DNA of 64,000 nucleotides, from contig RHPI01002955.1 in assembly GCA_009103225.1 (NCBI GenBank), positions 249,238 through 313,237 on the forward strand, in the 5' to 3' direction. Below, piece by piece: positions 1-8,120 of this stretch. The notes under the pieces were generated by a model. The model saw only the letters and a program-made list of their open reading frames with translations. It was not told where the DNA came from and made no database searches. How positions within the stretch are numbered: the stretch's first letter is position 1; each line of letters starts with the position of its first letter. This DNA comes from Chlorokybus atmophyticus (Eukaryota > Streptophyta > Chlorokybophyceae > Chlorokybales > Chlorokybaceae). A program made the position numbers and the translations under genes.

Positions 1-301
1 AAAGTGACATTCTACAATTTGCAATACAACCTTTAGCTCCCTAGTTTCTTGTGTGCAAGCTTGGTGGTGGTTAGCAGGGGTTGCTAGCGTGTGCCCACCG
101 GTGTGTGCTTGCTTGTGTGACGATCCAAGGCGCTACACAAGTCGGTGTGTAGCTTCGAGCGCATGCGCGTGCGTACGCGAGTGGCGGGGCGCGTGTGTGT
201 GCTTGGCAGAGGGGGCAAGGTTCCGGTGTGAATACCGTGTCTTGGTGAGAGGGTTGTGGATTGGACCAACTCACAGGTGACAAGGCACGAGCACCGTCAC
301 A
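1..301 (+). repeat. 5' LTR (3' portion) of chromovirus Cv1
   Basis: These bases repeat 4074-4374 with no difference that I could find by eye. They are therefore the last 301 bases of a 672-base LTR whose first 371 bases lie left of the window. The repeat ends in GTCACA. The lack of divergence between the two LTRs means the insertion is recent. Confidence 0.93.
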
Positions 302-303
302 AC

Positions 304-315
304 TGGTATCGGAGC
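304..315 (+). promoter_or_regulatory. Primer binding site of Cv1
   Basis: TGGTATCGGAGC lies two bases after the 5' LTR. It differs by one base from TGGTATCAGAGC, the common PBS complementary to the 3' end of initiator Met tRNA. Confidence 0.85.
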
Positions 316-395
316 ACGGTTTACGAAGGTGAGAGAGGAAGTGTGTGGGCGTTTACACTTTTCATTCGGAAGCGGAGTGTAGTGTGTTAGTGGAG

Positions 396-1421
396 ATGGA
401 GGATGCTCGCATGGAAGAGCTTCAAGCTGCCATCTTGGCACTGAGGGAAGAGCTTCATCACACTCAAGCGGCGGCACAAGCACAACGCGAGGCGTATGAG
501 CATGCGATGGCGCGTGTACAAATTCCCATGGCATCAAGCTCGCGCGTGCATGTGAAGGTGCCAAAGCCCAAGCCATTCAAGGGTCAACGTGATGGAGATG
601 CAGTGGATGAATGGATTTTTCAAGTATCGTCTTGGTTGAAGCTCACGGAGGTGCCCACGCATCTGCACGTGGAGGTTGCAGCGACATTGCTTGAAGGTGC
701 AGCACTTGTGTGGTGGAGGCATCGATGTACGCGTGTTGCAAACGGGTTGGCGCTACTATTGACCACCATGGAAGAGTTGGCACTGGAGGTCAGGCATCAA
801 TTTGTTCCCGTTGAGAGCGTGAAGGCCGCACGCGACAAACTTGCAGCCCTTGTGCAAATGGGGTCGGTGATGGCGTACACGGCCGCGTTTCAGCGATTGG
901 TGATGTCCATACCCAATATGACCGAGGAGGAGCAATTGAACAGGTATACACGTGGTTTAAAACCTTTGGGGCGTAAAGAAGTGGAGCTACGGGACCCGAA
1001 GACACTCGCGGAGGCTATACGCATCGCGGAGCGTCTCGACGCGTTGTACTTCAAGTCCACCACAAGAAACACTGACTGGAGGCAAAGGCATGGTGATCAG
1101 CCCCGGGGAGGCTTTCAACATGCATGGAGACGAGGAGAACCAAGTTCAGCACCTGCCAATGGAGGTGGAGCTGACTCTGGGCCTGCACCAATGGAGGTGG
1201 GTGCCATACACACGCATGGAAGTGAGGCGAAGCACGGCGGACGTGGTGAAAGAGGTAAAGGTGTGCGCAAGTGTTATGCGTGTGGGTCGACGGAGCATTT
1301 GGCGTACGGATGCCCCAAACGAAGCACGCAAAGGCCAACACCGGATGGCAACCCTCGCCGTGATCGTCGCGTCAACACCATGAAGCAAAATGGCGTGGAG
1401 CAGGAAAACGACTTCCCCTAG
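396..1421 (+). CDS. gag: Gag polyprotein of Ty3/gypsy chromovirus Cv1
   Basis: This is an intact frame of 341 residues. It starts with a short coiled-coil-like segment rich in E, A and Q, followed by a Retrotrans_gag-type capsid region containing DEWIFQVSSWLK and WWRHR. A basic linker leads to one CCHC zinc knuckle, CYACGSTEHLAYGC, near base 1271. Gag would form the cytoplasmic particle and bind element RNA. I chose ATG 396 because the frame upstream of it has only a GTG. The frame ends at two consecutive in-frame TAG codons (1419-1424). Pol begins 12 bases later in the same frame, which allows either read-through or reinitiation. Confidence 0.9.
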   Translation: MEDARMEELQAAILALREELHHTQAAAQAQREAYEHAMARVQIPMASSSRVHVKVPKPKPFKGQRDGDAVDEWIFQVSSWLKLTEVPTHLHVEVAATLLEGAALVWWRHRCTRVANGLALLLTTMEELALEVRHQFVPVESVKAARDKLAALVQMGSVMAYTAAFQRLVMSIPNMTEEEQLNRYTRGLKPLGRKEVELRDPKTLAEAIRIAERLDALYFKSTTRNTDWRQRHGDQPRGGFQHAWRRGEPSSAPANGGGADSGPAPMEVGAIHTHGSEAKHGGRGERGKGVRKCYACGSTEHLAYGCPKRSTQRPTPDGNPRRDRRVNTMKQNGVEQENDFP

Positions 1422-1436
1422 TAGAAGCGAGAGGAG

Positions 1437-3707
1437 ATGGCTTTGAACGCGCCAATGGTGGTGAGTTATGCAAACGAGGAGACAACAAAGTACTTCGGGC
1501 TTCGAGCACACATTTGCGATGACCAAGGACGATGGAGAGAGTGTAAGCTCATGATTGATAGCGGTGCCAACAGCAACTTCATGAGTATTGATATCGCGCG
1601 GCGTTACGGTTGGCTTTCGTCATTACGAGGAGGTGAAGTGAAGCTCGCTGATGGAGAGCCACCCTCTGGAGGTGATGGCGCTGCGTTTATGACCAAAGAG
1701 TTGTGCGTTCGCATTGGGAAGATGAAGGAGAGCATGCGATTTTGCTGCATCACCCTACGGAACGGGTTTGATGGGATTTTGGGACTACCGTGGCTATGGC
1801 AACATAATCCAGCCATCAATTGGAGGAAGCGCGTGCTCACCATCGAGCGAAACGGTGGAGAGTCCATTCAAGCTGCATCGGACGTCATTGAGGCGCGGCA
1901 CGCAAAATTAGGTGATACGACAATTGCCCAGATCTCTCATGTGCAATTGAGGAAGTTATTGTCTCCACGGAAGGCAAAGGCTGCATGGTTGTGCGTGGTG
2001 CGCGAAAACACTGCAAAGTCAGCACCGGAGCTGAGTGACGATGTTCAGACGGCTACTATGGACCCCGAGGTGTGTAAACTTGTTAAAGATTACCAAGATA
2101 TCATGGTGAACGGACTTCCATCTGGTCTACCACCTCCACGGAGCGTAGACCACCGTGTGGAGCTGATCGAGGGCGTGCACAAGCCAGCGTATCGACCCGT
2201 ATACAAGTTGTCACCTTTGGAACTGGAAGAGGCCGAGAGGCAGGTGGCGGACTTGCTAAAAAGAGGCTACATCAGGCCTAGTAAGTCCCCCTATGGTGCA
2301 CCTATTTTGTTTGTACGAAAGAAGAACGGGAGCTTGCGCATGTGCGTCGACTACCGAGCTCTCAACAACATCACGAAGAGGAATTGCTTTCCACTCCCAC
2401 GTATCGACGAGTTGCTGGAGCAATTGCAAGGTGCGCAGTACTTCACAACACTTGATCTTGCTGGAGGTTATCACCAAATTCGCATCGCGCCCGAGGATGT
2501 GGAGAAAACAGCTTTTAACACACGTTATGGGCACTACGAGTGGTTGGTCATGTCCTTCGGACTTACAAACGCACCGGCAACATTTCAAACGCTTATAAAC
2601 AGCGTTTTTGCTGACTTGATTGGTAAGGGAGTCCACGTGTACCTCGACGACATTTTGGTGTACGCGACAACAATGGAGGAGCACGTGGCACTTCTACGGC
2701 GCGTGTTGCAGCGTTTGCGCGAACACAAGTTGTACGCCCAGCTACAGAAGTGCAAATTCTTGCTTCGAGAGGTGGAGTACCTAGGCCACATTGTGTCGCA
2801 TGAAGGCATCAAGCCGGACCCCAACAAAGTGCAGGTGGTGCGCGAGTGGGCTGCCCCGACCAATGTAAAGGAGGTGATGTCCTTTTTAGGCCTTGCGGGG
2901 TATTATCGCAAGTTTATTATGGGGTTTTCGCGCATAGCTGCTCCCTTGACTGCCCTACTCAAGAAGGGAAAGCATTGGAGCTGGTCAGCAACAGAGGAAC
3001 ATGCATTTGCTGCGTTGAAGAAGGCGCTGACGGAGGCACCAGTCCTGGCTCACCCCAACATGGAAAAGACATTTATTTTGGCTTGCGACGCGTCCGACAC
3101 AGCCGTAGGAGCTGTTTTGCAGCAAGACCATGGCAACGGCCTTCAACCAGTAGCATTCTTCAGCAAGAAGATGAGTGGTGCGGAGCTGAAGTACCCCGTG
3201 CACGAGAAGGAACTTTTAGCGCAAGTCATGGCGCTACGACAATTGCGTTGTTTTCTTGAAGGCGACATTGTGTTACTTTGCGCGAAGCACGTCCAGGTGC
3301 GTACGGGAGTTCGCAAGCTGAATGAACGCTGGTTGGGACCATTTAAGGTCAGCAAAGTTATCTCGGACGTGGTGTACAAGTTGGAGCTACCCGACACCAT
3401 GCGTGTGCACCCCGTTTTTCACGTCTCCTTTCTAAAAGCATATCGAGGACAACCGCCAGAAAGGCCACCCCCCGAAATTGGCACGGACGGTGAACCCGAG
3501 TGGGAGGTAGAAGACATCCTTGGTGAGAAGTTTGTGCATGGCGTACGCAAGTTCTTAGTGAAATGGAAGGGCTATCCGTTGCATGAAGCATCCTGGGAGC
3601 CAGAGGCACACTTGACTAATGCTCAAGACGTTGTGCGTGCCTATCTTGCTCGACGACACCCTCGCGAGCTTCGAGGACGAAGCTCACCTGGGGGGGGAGG
3701 AGTGTAA
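1437..3707 (+). CDS. pol: Pol polyprotein of Cv1: protease, RT, partial RNase H, chromodomain; integrase core deleted
   Basis: This is an open frame of 756 residues. An aspartic protease motif, MIDSGA, has its catalytic Asp at residue 41. Reverse transcriptase follows with [20 protein letters not shown] and the catalytic YLDD at 2640-2651. The frame then enters RNase H (ACDASDTAVGAVLQQ). At about 3260-3265 it jumps from RNase H sequence (LRCFLEG) straight into the part of integrase that lies after the catalytic core (KLNERWLGPFK, HPVFHVSFLK). The rest of RNase H, the HHCC zinc finger and the DDE core are missing, and the frame is kept. A chromodomain ends the protein (EVEDILGEKF, FLVKWKGYP, ASWEP; about 3490-3660). 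The stop codon lies inside the 3' LTR. The element cannot integrate with its own enzyme. Confidence 0.93.
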   Translation: MALNAPMVVSYANEETTKYFGLRAHICDDQGRWRECKLMIDSGANSNFMSIDIARRYGWLSSLRGGEVKLADGEPPSGGDGAAFMTKELCVRIGKMKESMRFCCITLRNGFDGILGLPWLWQHNPAINWRKRVLTIERNGGESIQAASDVIEARHAKLGDTTIAQISHVQLRKLLSPRKAKAAWLCVVRENTAKSAPELSDDVQTATMDPEVCKLVKDYQDIMVNGLPSGLPPPRSVDHRVELIEGVHKPAYRPVYKLSPLELEEAERQVADLLKRGYIRPSKSPYGAPILFVRKKNGSLRMCVDYRALNNITKRNCFPLPRIDELLEQLQGAQYFTTLDLAGGYHQIRIAPEDVEKTAFNTRYGHYEWLVMSFGLTNAPATFQTLINSVFADLIGKGVHVYLDDILVYATTMEEHVALLRRVLQRLREHKLYAQLQKCKFLLREVEYLGHIVSHEGIKPDPNKVQVVREWAAPTNVKEVMSFLGLAGYYRKFIMGFSRIAAPLTALLKKGKHWSWSATEEHAFAALKKALTEAPVLAHPNMEKTFILACDASDTAVGAVLQQDHGNGLQPVAFFSKKMSGAELKYPVHEKELLAQVMALRQLRCFLEGDIVLLCAKHVQVRTGVRKLNERWLGPFKVSKVISDVVYKLELPDTMRVHPVFHVSFLKAYRGQPPERPPPEIGTDGEPEWEVEDILGEKFVHGVRKFLVKWKGYPLHEASWEPEAHLTNAQDVVRAYLARRHPRELRGRSSPGGGGV
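3690..3702 (+). promoter_or_regulatory. Polypurine tract of Cv1
   Basis: A run of thirteen purines (G8 then AGGAG) directly precedes the TGTAACA start of the 3' LTR. It is the expected primer site for plus-strand DNA synthesis. Confidence 0.9.
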
Positions 3708-4374
3708 CAGTCAAGGCCAAATTCTGTGATTTTCATGGCCGTTTTAGGCCTTATTTGTAAGGTACATGTTTTTAATGACTTGTGGCGGATATCGGCGAGT
3801 TATGAGTCTGCCGCGGATATCGACCGGGGCCCCAAGACCAGTCCGGAAGGTGCCAGAAAACGGAGGGCCAGTCGAGAAGGGCTCGACCAGATTTCTGGAA
3901 GGGCCTGGCGCCAAGTAGTATAACTTGACCATATGAGCAGCAAATTAGGAGATCTTTGGTGCGTTGGAAAGGTCTAGAAGTGTACTACAAGATTCTGCAA
4001 GAATATCTTAGCTTCTAGTTCCGTCTAGCGCTAGAATCGTCTAGACAGTAGCATGTGCAGACTGGTAGGTATAAAAGTGACATTCTACAATTTGCAATAC
4101 AACCTTTAGCTCCCTAGTTTCTTGTGTGCAAGCTTGGTGGTGGTTAGCAGGGGTTGCTAGCGTGTGCCCACCGGTGTGTGCTTGCTTGTGTGACGATCCA
4201 AGGCGCTACACAAGTCGGTGTGTAGCTTCGAGCGCATGCGCGTGCGTACGCGAGTGGCGGGGCGCGTGTGTGTGCTTGGCAGAGGGGGCAAGGTTCCGGT
4301 GTGAATACCGTGTCTTGGTGAGAGGGTTGTGGATTGGACCAACTCACAGGTGACAAGGCACGAGCACCGTCACA
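3703..4374 (+). repeat. 3' LTR of Cv1 (672 bp)
   Basis: The LTR begins TGTAACA after the polypurine tract and ends GTCACA, where identity with the 5' LTR stops. A TATA box (TATAAAA, 4070-4076) marks U3, so the R region probably starts about 30 bases later. The LTR body is rich in GTGTGTG and CGCGTGCG runs. Small open frames here are not genes. Confidence 0.93.
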
Positions 4375-4387
4375 CTTCCCGTTACAC
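4375..4387 (-). repeat. Possible 12-13 base remnant of a TRIM1 LTR edge
   Basis: CTTCCCGTTACA (4375-4386) is the reverse complement of TGTAACGGGAAG, the outer edge of the TRIM1 LTR seen at 6809 and 7260. It sits exactly between the Cv1 LTR and the point where the G2 5' LTR resumes, which suggests Cv1 entered a TRIM1 that had itself entered G2. Confidence 0.45.
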
Positions 4388-5548
4388 ATGATCACTCTCA
4401 AACTGCTATGTTGACAGCACTACTTTATGGGAGTTCAAGTGCTTAATTTTGGTGCAGTACCCAAGTGGCTCGCTCATGCAGTCAGTCATTTAGCTCATGA
4501 GCCTTGAGCATGATGAACTGTACAAGGCATTGATAAGCAGCTTGCACGGAGCTGGTCAGTGTGCATATGCATGCATAAGCATGCATGCCATTTGTCACTG
4601 TAGGTGACAAGGTGTTCATGGCTTTTTCAAAGGTCCTGTTTGGCCTGTGTGGCCTGTGTTACAAAGATAATTAGATGCGTCAGCACATGATGGGCGAAAA
4701 GGCTTTTCAGCTCTCCTGTGGCCAAGTGGGAAGGCAACAGGGAGAAATATAAAAGTCTAGATCAGCATGGTCTGGGAGGTTTTAGTTTTACACAGCCTAG
4801 TGCTTACTTGCTGTGTGTTTGAGGTGCTTGGCTTAACCATTCAAGGGGCCCTCCTTACCCTCCTGTGTGGGGCGTTTTTTAGCGGTTTACCTTGGGTTTT
4901 GGTGCTATACGTCGGAGTTAACCCCTATACTAAAGAACAGGCGCCTACCTATGTTTACAGGGTGGTTTATATCTAGTAGTTGGCGCCTGCACTAAAAGAG
5001 AGGCGCCTGGCTAGGGGTTTGGGTGGTTTAGCTCATGATTGACTGTATTGGGGAGGAGGCGCCTCCCACGTCCTGCTATTGCTGGTGGCGTTGTTGGTGG
5101 TCATCCTTAACTACCTGTAGTTGTGGACAACCCCTGCTTAGCTGGAACTGCCGTTGTGTATTGCTAAGAGTGCATGCATTTGTATGTGCATGCTGTAGCC
5201 TTGCACACTTGTCAGTGTGCATGCATGTATATGTGCATGCTGTAGCCTTATACATTGTTGGTGTATGTGTATGCCTCTTGTATATTGAGGATGAGCATGG
5301 CCTGTGTGCATGCACAATAGCCTTGCACTTGTGTGCACGTGTGGTTGCAGCCTTCTACGGGCATACTGCATGCTCACACATGTGTGAGTCATTGTCGGCG
5401 AAGTCACAAGCTTAGGCGGTTACAGGTTGAGAGTGGCTTGACCACCCTATTTGTGGTTCGTTATTGGCGAGGACGCTATAGGACTATTGCATTAATGCAC
5501 TGACTTGCACTAAGTGGTTTACATCACACTGAGGTGGTGGTTGTGACA
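4388..5548 (+). repeat. 5' LTR of G2, lacking its first 22 bases
   Basis: It aligns with 12156-13308 over its whole length and ends GTTGTGACA. Features shared with the 3' LTR include a direct/inverted GCATGCAT cluster near 4565, a TATA-like ATATAAAAG near 4747, and several GGCGCC boxes (for example 4940, 4984, 5002 and 5059). Confidence 0.88.
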
Positions 5549-5549
5549 G

Positions 5550-5561
5550 TGGTATCGGCGC
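5550..5561 (+). promoter_or_regulatory. Primer binding site of G2
   Basis: TGGTATCGGCGC lies one base after the 5' LTR. It is close to the initiator Met tRNA PBS. Confidence 0.75.
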
Positions 5562-5638
5562 TTGCTTGTGTAGTGGGCCTTGTGTTTCTGTGTGCTCTGA
5601 GTAATAGTGTACATATTGCTTTTCCTTGTCAAGCAGAC

Positions 5639-6612
5639 ATGGAAGGCAATGCTGGGCAAGCAGACCTTTGCCAAGTTGCGTTCTGATACGGAGATGATAA
5701 AACAACGCCATGCAGAGTAGCTAGCCAAGATGGCAGCTGTGCATGCCAATGAATCCATGCTGCCCCGCCTTGAGCTCCTTATAGGCACCTCTGATGAGAA
5801 GGGCCAGAACATTGGCACGCTACTGCGTGACTTGTTGTTCATGATATCGTCTGAGGTGAACCTCACGCGCACATGTTAGGATAAGTGAAATCAAGGAGGC
5901 TTGTGGGATTACACAACAGTTTGCTAGCCCATATCTCATGCAAAATGCATTAAAAGTCGGTGGCATATTGGCAGCTGACAAAGCTAGAGCGGTGGCCCTA
6001 ATGGCATTGTACTTGAGAGGGAATGCTGCCCGCATGTGGCAGGTGGCTGAACCCCGGTTCAATGCAAAGGGTATCAACACGGAAACACCGAATGTCTTTG
6101 AGAACGCCCTTCTGCAGGCATTCGGGGGTATGAATCCTTCACTCAAGGTTCGTAACAAGTTGGCAGCATTGCGCATGCGCTTCAACCACTCGGTTGAAGA
6201 GTTATAAGCGTTTGCTGCCTGCAATTGTGCAAGAGCAGTTGATCTTTAAGCCTGGTGTACATGGGCTTGAAGCATACACAGACCGGAACTTTGACCCGAA
6301 GGTCAAAACGGCTATTAATACAATAATCAGTCGCATAATTGTTCAGACAAACAAGCTGACTGTCTGTGAACGCCCAACCATATTTGCCAAAACTGAAAAG
6401 CGCACCTTAAAGCATGTGGCTAAAGGCAAATAGGAAGGCAAAGGCAAGAAGCCTTGAGAGGTCAATGGCAATGGCAAGAGGCCTCGAACTGCTACTGAGG
6501 TCGTGAACATCCCCATTGATGTAAAAAATAAGAGATTTAAGGCAGGGGAGTGCTCAAGTGTGGAGTCCACACTGTGAACAGAAGGGGCACCGGATGGCGG
6601 CATGCCCCAACC
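5639..6612 (+). pseudogene. gag: Gag of G2, broken
   Basis: Homology is spread over several frames. The clearest block, 5938-6207, encodes a capsid-like stretch (ALYLRGNAARMWQ, LLQAFGGMNPSLKVRNKL). A frameshift leads into 6194-6433 (FKPGVHGLEAYTDRNFDP). A zinc-knuckle remnant, HCEQKGHRMAACP, lies near 6566-6608. ATG 5639 may have been the original start. Stops and shifts rule out function. Confidence 0.75.
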
Positions 6613-6748
6613 CGGCAAAAACTTATGACACCACATAAGGGTGCCGGGTGGAAAGCTGTGAAGACTTAGACGCGACACCCACAAATAGTAATGCTACTTT
6701 CGATATTGTGCTTGCTTCTGAACATAAGTTTGACATCGAGACACTTGT

Positions 6749-7928
6749 TGTCACATCCCACTTGACCAGAAAAGACTTGGTGCTTTTATGGTCGATTTGT
6801 GGTTATATTGTAACGGGAAGGTACATTAAATTACCGCAAATCGACCATAAAAGCACTAAGTCTTTTATGGTTGGGTGGGCTGTCACATTGGCCATCGGAG
6901 CTTGAGACCCGGGTTCAATTCTTGAATTGCACACGAATTCCGCGGTCGTTGTTTCTCAATCAAATAACATCGTCAATGGTCACTTTATAAGTGCCATCAT
7001 CGATAGGTCGCGACTTGCCTAATGGTAGTCGCGTTAGACTGACCAGTTCAGTCGGCACGGCAAGACGCGACCTGCCTGTCGTGATGCGACCTGTGGGGTC
7101 GGCAGCGGTGCGCCATGCGCGCATTGACCGGTATGGGCATAAATTGGCTGATCCTTAGGTGGTGGGGCCGGTGACCGACCCTAATCAGACCCCTGGGATG
7201 ATCCCCCAGCTGCTGGGAGCTAGCTGTCGAGGACGTCAGCGTTCTTAAGTTGGGGGGAATGTAACGGGAAGGTACATTATATTACCGCAAATCGACCATA
7301 AAAGCATCAAGTCTTTTATGGTCGAGTGGGCTGTGACATATATAATATACCTTCCCATTCCATTTCCCCCCACTTAAGAACGCTGACGTCCTCGGCAGCT
7401 GGCTCCCATTAGCTGGGGAATCATCCCAGGGGTTTGCTAGGGTCAGTCAACGGCCCCCCCACCCAAGGATCGGTCAATTTTGGCCCATACCGGTCAACGC
7501 GCGCACAGCGCGCCGCTATCGGCCCCACAGGTCGCATCGCTACAGGCAGGTCGCGTCCTGCCGCGCCAATTAAACGCCAGCGCGACTGCCATTGGGCAAG
7601 TCGCGACCCATCGATGATGGCACTTATGACCATTTACGATAATCTTAAATCGAGAAACAACGACCGCGGAATTTGTGTGCAAGGCATGAATCAAACCCGG
7701 GTCTCAAGCTCCGATGACCAATGTCACAGCCCACTCGACAACAAAAGACTATGTGCTTTTATGATCGATTTGTGGTCATATAATGTACCTTCCCATTACG
7801 TTGAACAGGGCAGCTGCCGAGGACGTCAGCATTCTTAAGTGAGGGGGAATGTAATGGGAAGGTACATTAATTAACCCAAAATCGACCATAAAAGCATCAA
7901 GTCTTTTATGGTCGAGTGGGTTGTGACA
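6749..7928. mobile_element. Compound TRIM1 insertion in G2 (inverted arrangement)
   Basis: A minus-strand TRIM1 begins at 6749 with TGTCACA and ends with its LTR at 7722-7800. A complete plus-strand TRIM1 (6809-7338) interrupts its left LTR. To the right, 7806-7928 is the 3' end of a third copy in plus orientation (polypurine GAGGGGGAA, then an LTR at 7850-7928). The whole block is flanked by CTTGT (6744-6748) and CTTGC (7929-7933), so it probably behaved as one insertion. The only open frames inside are shadows. Confidence 0.8.
6809..7338 (+). mobile_element. TRIM1, complete 530-bp small LTR element
   Basis: Two 79-bp terminal direct repeats (6809-6887 and 7260-7338) start TGTAACGGG and end GTCACA or GTGACA. 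They are flanked by an exact 5-bp duplication, TATAT (6804-6808 and 7339-7343). A PBS-like segment (TTGGCCATCGGAGC, 6888-6901) follows the first repeat, and a purine tract (GGGGGGAA) precedes the second. There is no coding capacity. An A-box-like motif lies in the repeat (exact match TGGTCGAGTGGG at 7319-7330) and a B-box-like GGTTCAATTCT at 6912-6922, so part of the element resembles a tRNA. Confidence 0.9.
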
Positions 7929-8120
7929 CTTGCCAAGGTTGGTAATGGAAGAATGCTATCTACCTGCCATATTGCAGTGCACGACAATGATATGGGTGTA
8001 CCTGCTGACAAAATTCTTGTTGCATGATTGTGCTAGAAAACATTTGCTGTTAAATGCGCGTGCCAGTCATCTCAAGTACCATGTGAGGTGCAAGAGTGCA
8101 AGTGCTAACAACACCAACGC

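Noticed and set aside
53-280. A 75-residue open frame repeated identically at 4126-4353.
   Set aside because: Both copies lie in the Cv1 LTRs and are identical only because the LTRs are. The Cys/Arg-rich product shows no domain.
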